From Pediococcus claussenii ATCC BAA-344 (lineage in GTDB: Bacteria; Bacillota; Bacilli; Lactobacillales; Lactobacillaceae), in the NCBI RefSeq assembly GCF_000237995.1, contig NC_016605.1:62001-126000 (forward strand): a stretch of DNA of 64,000 bases, read 5' to 3'. Made by a program: the position numbers and the translations under genes. Below the pieces are notes generated by a model, which saw only the letters and a program-made list of their open reading frames with translations, made no database searches and was not told the origin of the DNA. Below are positions 1-8,945 of this stretch, piece by piece. Position 1 is the stretch's first letter; each line of letters starts with the position of its first letter.

Positions 1-1108
<1,108 letters not shown>

Positions 1109-1201
1109 AGTAAGTGGTGGTTTTCGAAGGAAAATTTAAGATATTATTCAGTTTTGAGAGAACAAAGATTTTCTCAAGCGATAACGTAAGTTAGCGTTGA
1201 G

Positions 1202-1318
1202 TGTGGTGACGATGGCAAGAAGGATACACCTGTACCCATGTCGAACACAGAAGTTAAGCTTCTTAGCGCCGAGAGTAGTTGGAGGATCGCCTCCTGCGAG
1301 GGTAGGACGTTGCCATGC
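1202..1318 (+). rRNA. 5S ribosomal RNA
   Basis: The conserved 5S core (CCCATGTCGAACACAGAAGT at about 1236-1255) and the closing helix are present. It lies about 90 bp after the 23S gene, the normal order of a bacterial rrn operon. The termini are placed by analogy with lactobacilli and may be off by a base or two. Confidence 0.96.
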
Positions 1319-1324
1319 AACTTA

Positions 1325-1361
1325 AAGAATTCTTTATCGAAAGATAGAGGATTCTTTTTTT
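1325..1361 (+). terminator. rRNA operon terminator
   Basis: An inverted repeat (AAGAATTCTTTATC against GATAGAGGATTCTT with a GAAA tetraloop) is followed by a run of T. It closes the rrn transcription unit; the tRNA-Thr gene behind it has its own promoter. Confidence 0.9.
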
Positions 1362-1370
1362 GGTTAAGGT

Positions 1371-1399
1371 AGTCGAAACGGCTTGAAATATGATATACT
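1371..1399 (+). promoter_or_regulatory. extended -10 promoter of tRNA-Thr
   Basis: TGATATACT at 1391-1399 is a TGn-extended -10 box about 15 bp before the mature tRNA. The -35 (TCGAAA near 1373) is weak, as tolerated with an extended -10. This shows the tRNA can be transcribed separately from the rrn operon. Confidence 0.6.
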
Positions 1400-1413
1400 A
1401 TAAAGGCTTAATT

Positions 1414-1487
<74 letters not shown>

Positions 1488-1503
1488 TCATCGATACTAC
1501 GTA

Positions 1504-1547
1504 GGTTAGGGGAATGAATACATCATTTCTTTAGCCTTTTTATTTTT
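1504..1547 (+). terminator. terminator after tRNA-Thr
   Basis: A 14-bp stem (1504-1517 with 1523-1536, closed by several G-U pairs) with a five-base loop is followed by a T-rich tract. The AGGAG ribosome site of the next gene begins right behind the T-tract. Confidence 0.8.
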
Positions 1548-1559
1548 AGGAGTTTTTTC

Positions 1560-2015
1560 ATGGAGATTAAACGAACCCATTTTAGCGACGAACTAACTGA
1601 ATTGTTACTCAGTGCAGACCCATCACTTGAAATGATTAAGAGTTATATATATGAGAGCAATATTTGGATTATTAAGAAGTCTACCTCAACAGTTGGAATA
1701 ATAATTGTTAAAATACTGAACGACGAAAGTGCCGAAATAAAAAATATTGCAGTTCTTGAGGCTGAACAGCATCAAGGATTAGGAACAAAATTAATTGAAT
1801 TTGTTTCAGATTATTACGCTAAACAAGGAATTAAAGACCTTCTAATTGGAACTGGTAATTCATCGTTTAAACAGTTAAAACTTTACCAAGAGCTCGGATT
1901 TCACATCTATGGTCTTCTGCCTGATTTCTTTATAAAGAATTATTCTAAGCCTATTTTTGAGAATAAAATTAGATGTGAAAGTATGATAAAGCTTAGAAAG
2001 AGGCTTAACAATTAA
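1560..2015 (+). CDS. GNAT-family N-acetyltransferase
   Basis: A 151-residue protein with the GNAT acetyl-CoA binding signature: a beta strand (IKNIAVLEAEQHQGLGTKLI, about residues 58-77) with the Q/R-x-x-G-x-G/A pyrophosphate loop as QHQGLGT. The C-terminal part has the usual Y-x-E-L-G-F-x-x-Y-G element. The family transfers acetyl from acetyl-CoA to small molecules or protein N-termini; the substrate cannot be told. AGGAG lies seven bases before the ATG. The gene is single and is followed by an open intergenic region. Confidence 0.85.
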   Translation: MEIKRTHFSDELTELLLSADPSLEMIKSYIYESNIWIIKKSTSTVGIIIVKILNDESAEIKNIAVLEAEQHQGLGTKLIEFVSDYYAKQGIKDLLIGTGNSSFKQLKLYQELGFHIYGLLPDFFIKNYSKPIFENKIRCESMIKLRKRLNN

Positions 2016-2304
2016 GCAGGCATCACAGAAGTCTAATCATTAAGCGTTCTTCTCTGTACGGCTTGTAGAAGTGGCCTGAGAATTTAAGAAAGAGAATTAG
2101 ATATTGATTTAGATATTTATTGATAATAACTTAATTGAATACTAAAAAAGATAAGGGGAGTCACTCTAAAGTTCGGTCGTATTCCTTGGTTTAGAATTGT
2201 ATCAGACTACTCATTAAAAGCTAGAATAATAAAAAGTTCTTGAATAAAATTCTACGGCTAGTATAATTTATAAAAATGTGTAAAAAAACTAGCAGGAGGA
2301 TTTT
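2016..2304. other. intergenic region before codB
   Basis: A 289-bp AT-rich gap. Apart from the codB promoter near its right end I see no riboswitch core, no convincing terminator and no small gene with a ribosome site. A purine riboswitch would be plausible before codB, but its conserved core is absent. Confidence 0.5.
2240..2267 (+). promoter_or_regulatory. promoter of codBA
   Basis: TTGAAT (2240-2245) and TATAAT (2262-2267) are separated by 16 bp, about 37 bp before the codB start. Ribosome site AGGAGG follows at 2294-2299. Confidence 0.7.
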
Positions 2305-3678
2305 ATGCAAAAAGAGAACAAATATCAGGTAGAAAGTATTCCAATGGAAAGCCGTCATATGACCTATTGGGACATGTTTGCAACTTGGATTGGGGCCAAT
2401 GCTAACAACGGAACTTGGTTTGTTGGTGGAATCATCGCTGCATGTGGATTTTGGGGTGGGATCAAAGCATTGATCATCGCCTCAAGTATTTCATATGTAT
2501 TTTTAGCATTAGTTGGTTATATGGGATATAAGACCGGCGTTACAACGATGGCAATTTCACGTGCTTCATTTGGGATTCGTGGTAGTATCGTTCCGTCTTT
2601 GGTTAATTTAACGCAATTTGTAGGTTGGACTGCCGTCAACACTTTTATTGCTGCTACTTCAATGTCATACATATTACACACATTATTTGGTTGGGCAGTT
2701 TACGGGCAACCTGGTGGTAACTTAGGGCTCATTGTCGGTATTTTGATAATGAGTGGATTACATTTAATAAGTATTATTTCTGGACAACGATCGATTCAAA
2801 TCATTGAGCGAATTGGAATTATTTTAGTGATAATTTTCGTGATATGGGAATCCATCGTTGTTTTTCGTGATGTATCTTTCAATCAGATTGCAAATTGGAA
2901 AGTACCTCTACACTCACAAATGAAATTTGGTTCGGCAATTGATACTTTAGCAGCTTTTAATTTAGCGTGGGTTACCGCTGGCGCAGATTTTACAAGATTT
3001 ACAAATAAGGCGCGAACTTCAACCACGGCACCTTTTATTGGTGCAAACTTAGGGGTTTTTGGTTTTGCTTTCATCGGTCTGAGCGCAACAATTAGTATTG
3101 CTTTGACATCAGGCGTATACGATCCGAACAATTCTGATCCTAGTACGATAGCAAATAGATTAGGATTAGGGATTATTGCTATGTTGGTAATCGTTTTAAC
3201 TAGTGTGACTGCCAACGCTGTGAATATTCAAGCGGCGGGTTCGGCATTGAATAATATGTTTTCCAAAATAACCCTGAAGCGCGCACTGTTAATTGTTACG
3301 GTTCTTTCAACAATCGTTACCTTTATTCCAGTGTTTTATGGTAGCTTCTTAAGTGCATTTACGGCATTTTTAGATTACGTGGGGATGGTTTTAGGACCGA
3401 TTGTTAGTATTATGGTTGTCGACTTTTTCTTAATTAATAAACAAAAATACTATCCTGCCGAGCTTGGTGATTCCAAGGGACGATACTGGTTTGGAGGCGG
3501 TATACATTGGTTAGCGTTTATTCTTTGGGTAACGGGGGTTATCCTATACTTACTACTACAAAAGGTGTCGTTTATTATAGATTATACTGGTGCGACCTTT
3601 GTTGTGATGATCGTTATAGGTGTGATTTACTATACAGCAATGTGTTTAGGAAAGAAGGAAAATAAATATGCTAATTAA
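2305..3678 (+). CDS. codB: cytosine permease, NCS1 family
   Basis: A 457-residue polytopic membrane protein with about 12 hydrophobic segments. The start of the transport core (SRHMTYWDMFATWIGANANN, residues 16-35) is typical of the NCS1 nucleobase:cation symporters, which bring cytosine in with protons or sodium. The assignment as cytosine permease rests on this family match and on translational coupling with codA, which begins 11 bp before codB ends. AGGAGG lies five bases before the ATG. Cytosine taken up is deaminated to uracil by the next gene, feeding pyrimidine salvage. Confidence 0.9.
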   Translation: MQKENKYQVESIPMESRHMTYWDMFATWIGANANNGTWFVGGIIAACGFWGGIKALIIASSISYVFLALVGYMGYKTGVTTMAISRASFGIRGSIVPSLVNLTQFVGWTAVNTFIAATSMSYILHTLFGWAVYGQPGGNLGLIVGILIMSGLHLISIISGQRSIQIIERIGIILVIIFVIWESIVVFRDVSFNQIANWKVPLHSQMKFGSAIDTLAAFNLAWVTAGADFTRFTNKARTSTTAPFIGANLGVFGFAFIGLSATISIALTSGVYDPNNSDPSTIANRLGLGIIAMLVIVLTSVTANAVNIQAAGSALNNMFSKITLKRALLIVTVLSTIVTFIPVFYGSFLSAFTAFLDYVGMVLGPIVSIMVVDFFLINKQKYYPAELGDSKGRYWFGGGIHWLAFILWVTGVILYLLLQKVSFIIDYTGATFVVMIVIGVIYYTAMCLGKKENKYAN

Positions 3679-4903
3679 ACAAGTTTACATAGAAAATTCA
3701 AACTCAAAAAAAGATGTTAGGATTATGGATGGCAAGTTTGCAGCGATTGAAACAAGCATTGAACCATATCAAAATGAAGAAGTTATTGAAGCAGATGGTA
3801 AGCTACTATTACCTCCCTTTATCGACTCACATGTTCATTTAGATGCTACATTGACGGCTGGGGATCCAGAATGGAATGAAAGCGGCACTTTATTTGATGG
3901 CATTCGTATTTGGGCGGCGCGTAAACAAAAATTAACAAAACAAGATGTGAAAGAACGGGCTTTGCAAACCTTGAAAAAACAGGCAAGCCATGGATTACAA
4001 TTTGTCAGAAGCCATGTTGATACAACAGATCCTAGTTTTACCGCGTTAGAAGCATTACTTGAAATTCGGGATGAAGTAAAAGATTTTATGGAATTACAAC
4101 TAGTCGCTTTTCCGCAAGAAGGAATTTTATCTTTTCCCAAAGGCAAAGAGCTTTTGAAGACTGCCGTTGACGAAGGAGTCGACGTAATCGGTGGTATCCC
4201 TCATTTTGAGTTTAATCGCGATTACGGTGTTGAATCCTTGAAATATTTGGTAGGACTTGCAGAAAAATATGATCGATTAGTTGATGTTCACTGTGATGAA
4301 ATTGATGATCCTAACTCCAGACATTTGGAAGTATTAGCTACTTTAGCATATGAAACGGGTCTGAAGAATCGTGTAACAGCTAGCCACACAACTGCGATGG
4401 GCTCTTATAATGACGCTTATGCTTATAAACTAATGCGGTTGCTTAAACTTTCAGAGATAAACATGGTTTCTAACCCACTGATTAATATGCATTTAGGTGG
4501 TCGATTTGATACATATCCCAAACGACGGGGATTAACACGGGTTAAGGAACTGGATAAAAACTTAATTAATGTTTCTTTTGGAGAAGATGATATCAAAGAT
4601 CCATGGTATCCCATGGGTGATGGCAATATGCTTGATCCAATCCATATGGGTATTCATGCATCACAACTGATGGGATATCACCAAATTTTAGATTCATACC
4701 AATTTGTAACAAATAACGCCGCCAAAACCCTTAATATTGAGGACCATTATGGTATTGAAGTGGGCAAACCGGCCAGCTGCCTGATCTTTAATGCTTCAAA
4801 TTTCTATGATGAGCTAAATGAACGCAAAGAGTTATTATATTCGATTCATAACGGTAAAATTTTGGTACAAACTGAACCACAGGTTAAAAAAATAAATTTT
4901 TAG
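3668..4903 (+). CDS. codA: cytosine deaminase
   Basis: A 411-residue amidohydrolase converting cytosine to uracil and ammonia. Metal and catalytic residues of the CodA type are visible: H55 and H57 (DSHVHLDA), H208 and E211 (VDVHCDE), H240 (ASHTTAM) and D307 (FGEDDIKDPWYPMG). In E. coli CodA the residue just before this aspartate is histidine; here it is glutamate (E306), which could tune substrate range. The ATG overlaps the end of codB, so the two are co-translated. A terminator follows. Confidence 0.93.
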   Translation: MLIKQVYIENSNSKKDVRIMDGKFAAIETSIEPYQNEEVIEADGKLLLPPFIDSHVHLDATLTAGDPEWNESGTLFDGIRIWAARKQKLTKQDVKERALQTLKKQASHGLQFVRSHVDTTDPSFTALEALLEIRDEVKDFMELQLVAFPQEGILSFPKGKELLKTAVDEGVDVIGGIPHFEFNRDYGVESLKYLVGLAEKYDRLVDVHCDEIDDPNSRHLEVLATLAYETGLKNRVTASHTTAMGSYNDAYAYKLMRLLKLSEINMVSNPLINMHLGGRFDTYPKRRGLTRVKELDKNLINVSFGEDDIKDPWYPMGDGNMLDPIHMGIHASQLMGYHQILDSYQFVTNNAAKTLNIEDHYGIEVGKPASCLIFNASNFYDELNERKELLYSIHNGKILVQTEPQVKKINF

Positions 4904-4920
4904 ATATATATAATTAGACT

Positions 4921-4977
4921 GCGAGCCGTAAGTTACGCTTCGATTTAAGTGGGGTAAATTATGGTTCGTTTTTTTAT
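4921..4977 (+). terminator. terminator of codBA
   Basis: Imperfect inverted repeat CGAGCCGTAAGTTA against TAAATTATGGTTCG with a long loop, then a T-run from about 4969. Confidence 0.65.
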
Positions 4978-4982
4978 TTTTA

Positions 4983-5052
4983 TATTACTGGTAATAAATA
5001 TTTGACTTTTTAAGGGATTATTAATATAATTTGTTTTATATTACCAGTAATA
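4983..5052 (+). promoter_or_regulatory. promoter flanked by two mirror-image operators
   Basis: TTGACT (5002-5007) and TATAAT (5025-5030) are 17 bp apart, a near-consensus promoter. TATTACTGGTAATA (4983-4996) and TATTACCAGTAATA (5039-5052) lie on either side. Each is a near palindrome and each is the reverse complement of the other; their centres are 56 bp apart. The downstream box covers the predicted transcription start. This is the layout of a repressor-controlled promoter. The regulator is not identifiable: the nearby MarR gene has a different palindrome in front of it. Confidence 0.75.
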
Positions 5053-5085
5053 TAAAAATGATGTTTAGAAAAATAGGAGATAATT

Positions 5086-6033
5086 ATGAAGGCAGTAGTT
5101 GTACATGATTTTAATGAAGGGCCAAAATTTGAAATGGGATATTCTGAACCTGTAACTAAATTAGATGAAGTTTTGATTAATGTAGTAGGGGCTTCCTTAT
5201 CTAATCGCGCTCGTTCCAGTGCAACAGGACAACACTATACATCTACGGGGAAACTACCAATGATCCCTGGTGTAGATGGGGTTGGGATTCTACCAAACGG
5301 AAAAAAGGTCTACTTTGTTGCAAATGGAAGTTTTGCCGAGCAAGTTGCTGTGGAAAAAGGACATTGGGTTGAAATACCCAAGAGGGTTGATGGTTTAAAA
5401 GTTGCGGGTCTTATGAATCCAGCGTTGTCTTCTTGGATGGCTTTAAAATACCGTGCCGATTTTAAAAGAAATCAGAAAATTATGATTCTTGGAGCAACTG
5501 GTAATGCTGGAAGTGTAGCAATTCAGGTCGCTAAACGTTTAGGAGCCTCAGATATTATTGCGGTTGGTCGTGGAGAGAAGCGATTAGAAAATTTGAGATC
5601 CCTTGGAGCAACTCGTTGGGTTGATCTTGAAGGTGACAAAGAAATTGTTAAGAAAAACCTTGCTGATGCCGGCAAAGATGTTGATATAATTTTGGATTAT
5701 CTTTGGGGGGATGTGACTGCGGAAGCAATGTGGTCCATTATTCCTCACCGGAGTAGTGATGAACAAGATCTAAAATGGGTTTCAATTGGTACTGCAGCAG
5801 GACAAACTGCGCCACTTCCAGGTGCTGCATTTCGAGCTGTAAGGCTGCAGTTAATCGGTTCTGGGCAGGGATCAGTAGATATTCAAGATATTTTAAAATC
5901 TTTTAAAGAGATTATAAGGTCGGAAAAGGAAAATCCCTTTGATTTTGCAGTTGAAGAGGTACCATTATCCTCTTTTGAAGAAGGATGGAACAAAAAAGGA
6001 GGAAAGCGAATTGTCTTCAACACGAGTAAATAA
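5086..6033 (+). CDS. zinc-independent alcohol dehydrogenase / quinone oxidoreductase family
   Basis: A 315-residue medium-chain dehydrogenase/reductase. The N-terminal GroES-like part is followed by a Rossmann fold (ILGATGNAGSVAIQVAKRLG, residues 137-156), which binds NAD(P)H. The cysteine ligands of the structural and catalytic zinc of alcohol dehydrogenases are not seen, so a reductase of quinones or enones is more likely. AGGAG precedes the ATG. The gene is monocistronic and sits behind a promoter bracketed by two operators, suggesting induction by a small electrophile or quinone; that last point is inference. Confidence 0.8.
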   Translation: MKAVVVHDFNEGPKFEMGYSEPVTKLDEVLINVVGASLSNRARSSATGQHYTSTGKLPMIPGVDGVGILPNGKKVYFVANGSFAEQVAVEKGHWVEIPKRVDGLKVAGLMNPALSSWMALKYRADFKRNQKIMILGATGNAGSVAIQVAKRLGASDIIAVGRGEKRLENLRSLGATRWVDLEGDKEIVKKNLADAGKDVDIILDYLWGDVTAEAMWSIIPHRSSDEQDLKWVSIGTAAGQTAPLPGAAFRAVRLQLIGSGQGSVDIQDILKSFKEIIRSEKENPFDFAVEEVPLSSFEEGWNKKGGKRIVFNTSK

Positions 6034-6345
6034 AATTTCTGCTGGAGAAGAACCTGCAAACTTGAATAAAACGATCCTTGATATATAACTTTGTGCTACA
6101 TGAAATCCTTGGGTTAGTGCATGAACTACACGAAGCGATTGGGTAATATTCATCATTTAACTCGTGATATCCTAGTACGATGTACACCACTATCATTATA
6201 GAGTAGAACGATGAATTTATATGATCAGCGGTAGTAGAAAAAGAAATTATAATATCAAATAATTAAAAATACGTTTTAACCAGTTAAATAACTATTTACT
6301 GGTTAAAACGTATTTTAGATTGTTCTTAATATTGAAAAAAAGAGT
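6034..6345. other. intergenic region with convergent-gene hairpin
   Basis: A 312-bp gap between convergent genes. A 19-bp hairpin occupies its right part. The rest shows no gene with a ribosome site; a short minus-strand open frame (6156 to 5965) lacks support. Confidence 0.5.
6266..6316. terminator. bidirectional terminator
   Basis: A 19-bp perfect stem (6266-6284 with 6298-6316) ends in A-rich and T-rich arms, so it can terminate transcription from the oxidoreductase on the plus strand and from the MarR-rhodanese unit on the minus strand. Confidence 0.85.
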
Positions 6346-6708
6346 CTAGATAATTGATTCGATTGGTAAATTCATACCCTTCCAACCTTCTAAAGCACTG
6401 GCCAATTCATAAGCCTCAAAGCCGGCCGAGAGTAAGGTTAAAAGTGCAGTTTTTCCTAAGGTTGTTCCACTTGTCCAATCGTATACTACATAGATTTTGT
6501 CCTTAGAAAGTTCATTAAGACGATTGGGTAAATCTTTAGCAGGCATTGCAATTGCACCTTTAATTTGGTCTTTTTTAACAGCCGCTGGCGCGTTTCTTAC
6601 ATCGAGAACAACGTAGGGAGAATCTACATCATTCATCTTTTCCAAAACTTTATCATGTCCAATATATAAACTTAAATATGTTTCGAGCCATTCTATTTTT
6701 TTATCCAT
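6346..6708 (-). CDS. rhodanese-like domain protein without catalytic cysteine
   Basis: A 120-residue single-domain rhodanese fold: Y-V-V-L-D-V-R (residues 32-38), the GAIAMPAKDLPNRL segment and a C-terminal GFEAYELASALEGW motif. In active sulfurtransferases the loop after the VVY strand begins with cysteine; here it reads VVYDWTSGTT, with D77 in the cysteine position. It is therefore probably a non-catalytic rhodanese acting as a binding or regulatory domain. The gene starts two bases after the stop of the MarR gene and is surely co-transcribed with it, so it may sense or modulate the regulator's signal (inference). Confidence 0.85.
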   Translation of the reverse strand: MDKKIEWLETYLSLYIGHDKVLEKMNDVDSPYVVLDVRNAPAAVKKDQIKGAIAMPAKDLPNRLNELSKDKIYVVYDWTSGTTLGKTALLTLLSAGFEAYELASALEGWKGMNLPIESII

Positions 6709-6710
6709 AA

Positions 6711-7193
6711 TTATTTTCCTCTTTTATCTGATAATTTTTTTGTGCCTGTTTTGATTTTATCCAGTAGCATGGAAAACTGATTAACTTCGTCCGCAGATAG
6801 ATCTTCCATTAAAGTATCAACTGAGCCAAAATTAAATGGTAAGAACTCTGATAATTTAGATTGCCCCATTGCGGTTAACTTAATATTTAAGGACCGTTTG
6901 TCGGATGAGGAATGAAGTTTTTCAATTAATCCTTTTTCGTTCATTCGATTTAGTAGTTTGGTTACAGTAGCCTTGGTTGCTCCTAATTTACTTGCAATCT
7001 CTGAAGGTGTTAACTGTTGATTAGGTGCTTGTCGTAAAAACATTAAAATAATAAATTTAGATTCGGAAAGTTGATGGTCTGCTAATATCGCATCATACTG
7101 TGACTGCATCTCGCGATAGGTCCATTGTATATCGAGGAAAAGTGCGACCTTAGTAGGATCGACCGAGGGAAACTCATGATCTAAAGTACGCAA
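6711..7193 (-). CDS. MarR-family transcriptional regulator
   Basis: A winged-helix MarR protein of 160 residues from the TTG at 7193. The DNA-binding part (LTPSEIASKLGATKATVTKLLNRM and a wing with SDKRS) is clear. The start is uncertain: no ATG is available, the TTG has its purine-rich stretch almost touching it, and a much better ribosome site (AAAGAGGTG, 7241-7249) lies about 48 bp upstream in an open in-frame stretch with only an ATC codon at the right distance. A perfect palindrome lies further upstream and may be the autoregulatory operator. The next gene is the rhodanese. Confidence 0.88.
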   Translation of the reverse strand: MRTLDHEFPSVDPTKVALFLDIQWTYREMQSQYDAILADHQLSESKFIILMFLRQAPNQQLTPSEIASKLGATKATVTKLLNRMNEKGLIEKLHSSSDKRSLNIKLTAMGQSKLSEFLPFNFGSVDTLMEDLSADEVNQFSMLLDKIKTGTKKLSDKRGK

Positions 7194-7258
7194 CCTTTCT
7201 TGATCGGGTCGATCGCTAAATTTGAAGTTTTCGATGAAATCACCTCTTTTAAATATGA

Positions 7259-7270
7259 TTAGCCGGCTAA
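7259..7270. promoter_or_regulatory. palindromic operator before the MarR gene
   Basis: TTAGCCGGCTAA is a perfect 12-bp palindrome in the 5' region of the MarR gene. On the minus strand it follows a TTGACT-like -35 (about 7297-7302), so it would sit near the transcription start. Its size and symmetry suit a MarR dimer. Confidence 0.6.
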
Positions 7271-7360
7271 CTATATAAATAATAACACCAAAATAAAATA
7301 AGTCAAAGATAAATCATTGTAAGCTTTTTAAGCAAAGTCTTATGTTAAGTTTTTTGTCTG

Positions 7361-7369
7361 TGAGATAAT
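7361..7369 (+). promoter_or_regulatory. probable extended -10 of the opuC operon
   Basis: TGAGATAAT is a TGn-extended -10 box, 47 bp before the ATG of the transporter gene. No good -35 was found upstream. Confidence 0.4.
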
Positions 7370-7415
7370 TAAACCACTGTTGTTTTGTACAAAATAAATT
7401 AAAAAGAAGAAGACC

Positions 7416-8945
7416 ATGAATGAATTAATTAAAACTTTCATGGACCAACGTGGTGCGCTGGCCCAAGCACTGTTGCAACACCTAGAAATTTCAATAATTT
7501 CGCTTTTAATTGCTGTAATTATTGCCGTGCCTTTGGCAATCTGGTCAACTAGGCATAAGAGGATAGCAGAATTTTTTCTGCAAATAACCAGTGTTTTACA
7601 AACAATTCCGTCCCTAGCACTGCTGGGACTTTTGATTCCGTTTGTCGGAATTGGAAGTGTTCCCGCAATTATCGCTTTAGTAATTTATGCGCTTTTGCCT
7701 ATTTATCAGAATACTTACATTGGAATTGATGAAATTGATCCTTCATTGGAAGAAGCTGCAGATGCTTTTGGAATGAAAACAAGTCAAAAGCTTTTCAGAG
7801 TGGAGTTACCAATTGCTATGCCAGTAATTATTTCTGGGATTAGAACTGCTTTAGTTTTAATTATTGGAACGGCCACTTTAGCAGCCTTGATTGGAGCTGG
7901 TGGCTTAGGTAACTTCATTTTACTTGGAATTAATCGTGACAATGTTTACCTAACGTTGATCGGAGCAATTAGTTCTGCACTATTGGCGATTATTTTAAGT
8001 ATGCTGGTTCGCGTGCTTCAAAAAGTTTCAGTTCGAACTACTTTGGTAACTCTTGGTGTTTTAGTATTAGGATTTGGTGGAGTTGCCGGCTATCAGGCAG
8101 TTCAAAAACCTGTGGATCAGGTAACAATTGCTGGAAAGCTTGGTTCAGAGCCTGATATATTGATTAATATGTATAAGGACTTGATTCAGCAGGATAGTCC
8201 AACTACTAAGGTGATTTTAAAGTCTAATTTTGGTGAAACTAGCTTTCTTTTTAACGCTCTTAAAGCTGGCCAAATTGATATTTATCCTGAATTTACAGGA
8301 ACGGTCCTAGAAACCTTAGTAAAAGATTCTTCACATAAAACTTTAAGTGCCAACCAAACGTATCTCCGAGCGCGAAAGTTATTACAAGAACAAGATAACA
8401 TGGAGTATTTGCCACCAATGCAATATCAAAACACATTTGCTATTGCGGTCAAAGATAGTTTTGCAAAAAAATATAATTTGAATAATATTTCAGATTTAAA
8501 AGACGTTGAAAATCAACTTCATGGCGGAATGACGTTGGAATTCATTAATAGACAAGATGGGTTGATCGGTATTAAAAAAGCGTATGGACTTGATTTTCCG
8601 GTTAAGTCCATGCAACCATCACTGCGCTACGATGCAATTGCTAAAAATGATATCAATATAGCTGATGCATACTCAACTGATAGTCAGATTCGTCAGTTAC
8701 ATTTAAAAGTCTTGAAAGATAACAAACATGTTTTTCCACCATACCAAGGTGCTCCTTTGATGAAGACTGATTTTGCCAAATCGCATCCAGCAGTTGTGAA
8801 AGCTTTGGATCAACTAAAAGGGAAGATTACGGACGAGCAAATGCGTGAGATGAATTATGAAGTAAATGTTCAAAAGAAATCAGCGGCTAGCGTTGCGCAT
8901 AACTACTTAGTTGAACATCATTTGCTGAAGGAAGGTGCAAAATAA
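7416..8945 (+). CDS. osmoprotectant ABC transporter, fused permease and substrate-binding protein
   Basis: A 509-residue fusion. Residues 1 to about 210 are an OpuCB/ProW-type permease with six hydrophobic segments and the EAA loop (EEAADAFGMKTSQKLFRVELP). From about 230 to 509 follows an OpuCC-type substrate-binding domain (VTIAGKLGSEPDILINMYKDL) which sits outside the cell attached by the last membrane segment. The family imports glycine betaine, carnitine or choline and protects against osmotic stress. The stop codon overlaps the ATG of the ATPase by one base. Confidence 0.92.
   Translation: MNELIKTFMDQRGALAQALLQHLEISIISLLIAVIIAVPLAIWSTRHKRIAEFFLQITSVLQTIPSLALLGLLIPFVGIGSVPAIIALVIYALLPIYQNTYIGIDEIDPSLEEAADAFGMKTSQKLFRVELPIAMPVIISGIRTALVLIIGTATLAALIGAGGLGNFILLGINRDNVYLTLIGAISSALLAIILSMLVRVLQKVSVRTTLVTLGVLVLGFGGVAGYQAVQKPVDQVTIAGKLGSEPDILINMYKDLIQQDSPTTKVILKSNFGETSFLFNALKAGQIDIYPEFTGTVLETLVKDSSHKTLSANQTYLRARKLLQEQDNMEYLPPMQYQNTFAIAVKDSFAKKYNLNNISDLKDVENQLHGGMTLEFINRQDGLIGIKKAYGLDFPVKSMQPSLRYDAIAKNDINIADAYSTDSQIRQLHLKVLKDNKHVFPPYQGAPLMKTDFAKSHPAVVKALDQLKGKITDEQMREMNYEVNVQKKSAASVAHNYLVEHHLLKEGAK

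Noticed and set aside
2016-2304. Purine or pyrimidine riboswitch before codB
   Set aside because: No conserved riboswitch core and no terminator or antiterminator pair could be found.
4921-4977. Hairpin after codA as a further member of the repeat family
   Set aside because: It has a T-run and no CCGCTTAA or TTAATGCTC motif; an ordinary terminator explains it.
5965-6156. 63-codon open frame on the minus strand behind the oxidoreductase
   Set aside because: It overlaps the end of a well-supported gene, has no convincing ribosome site and no recognised domain.
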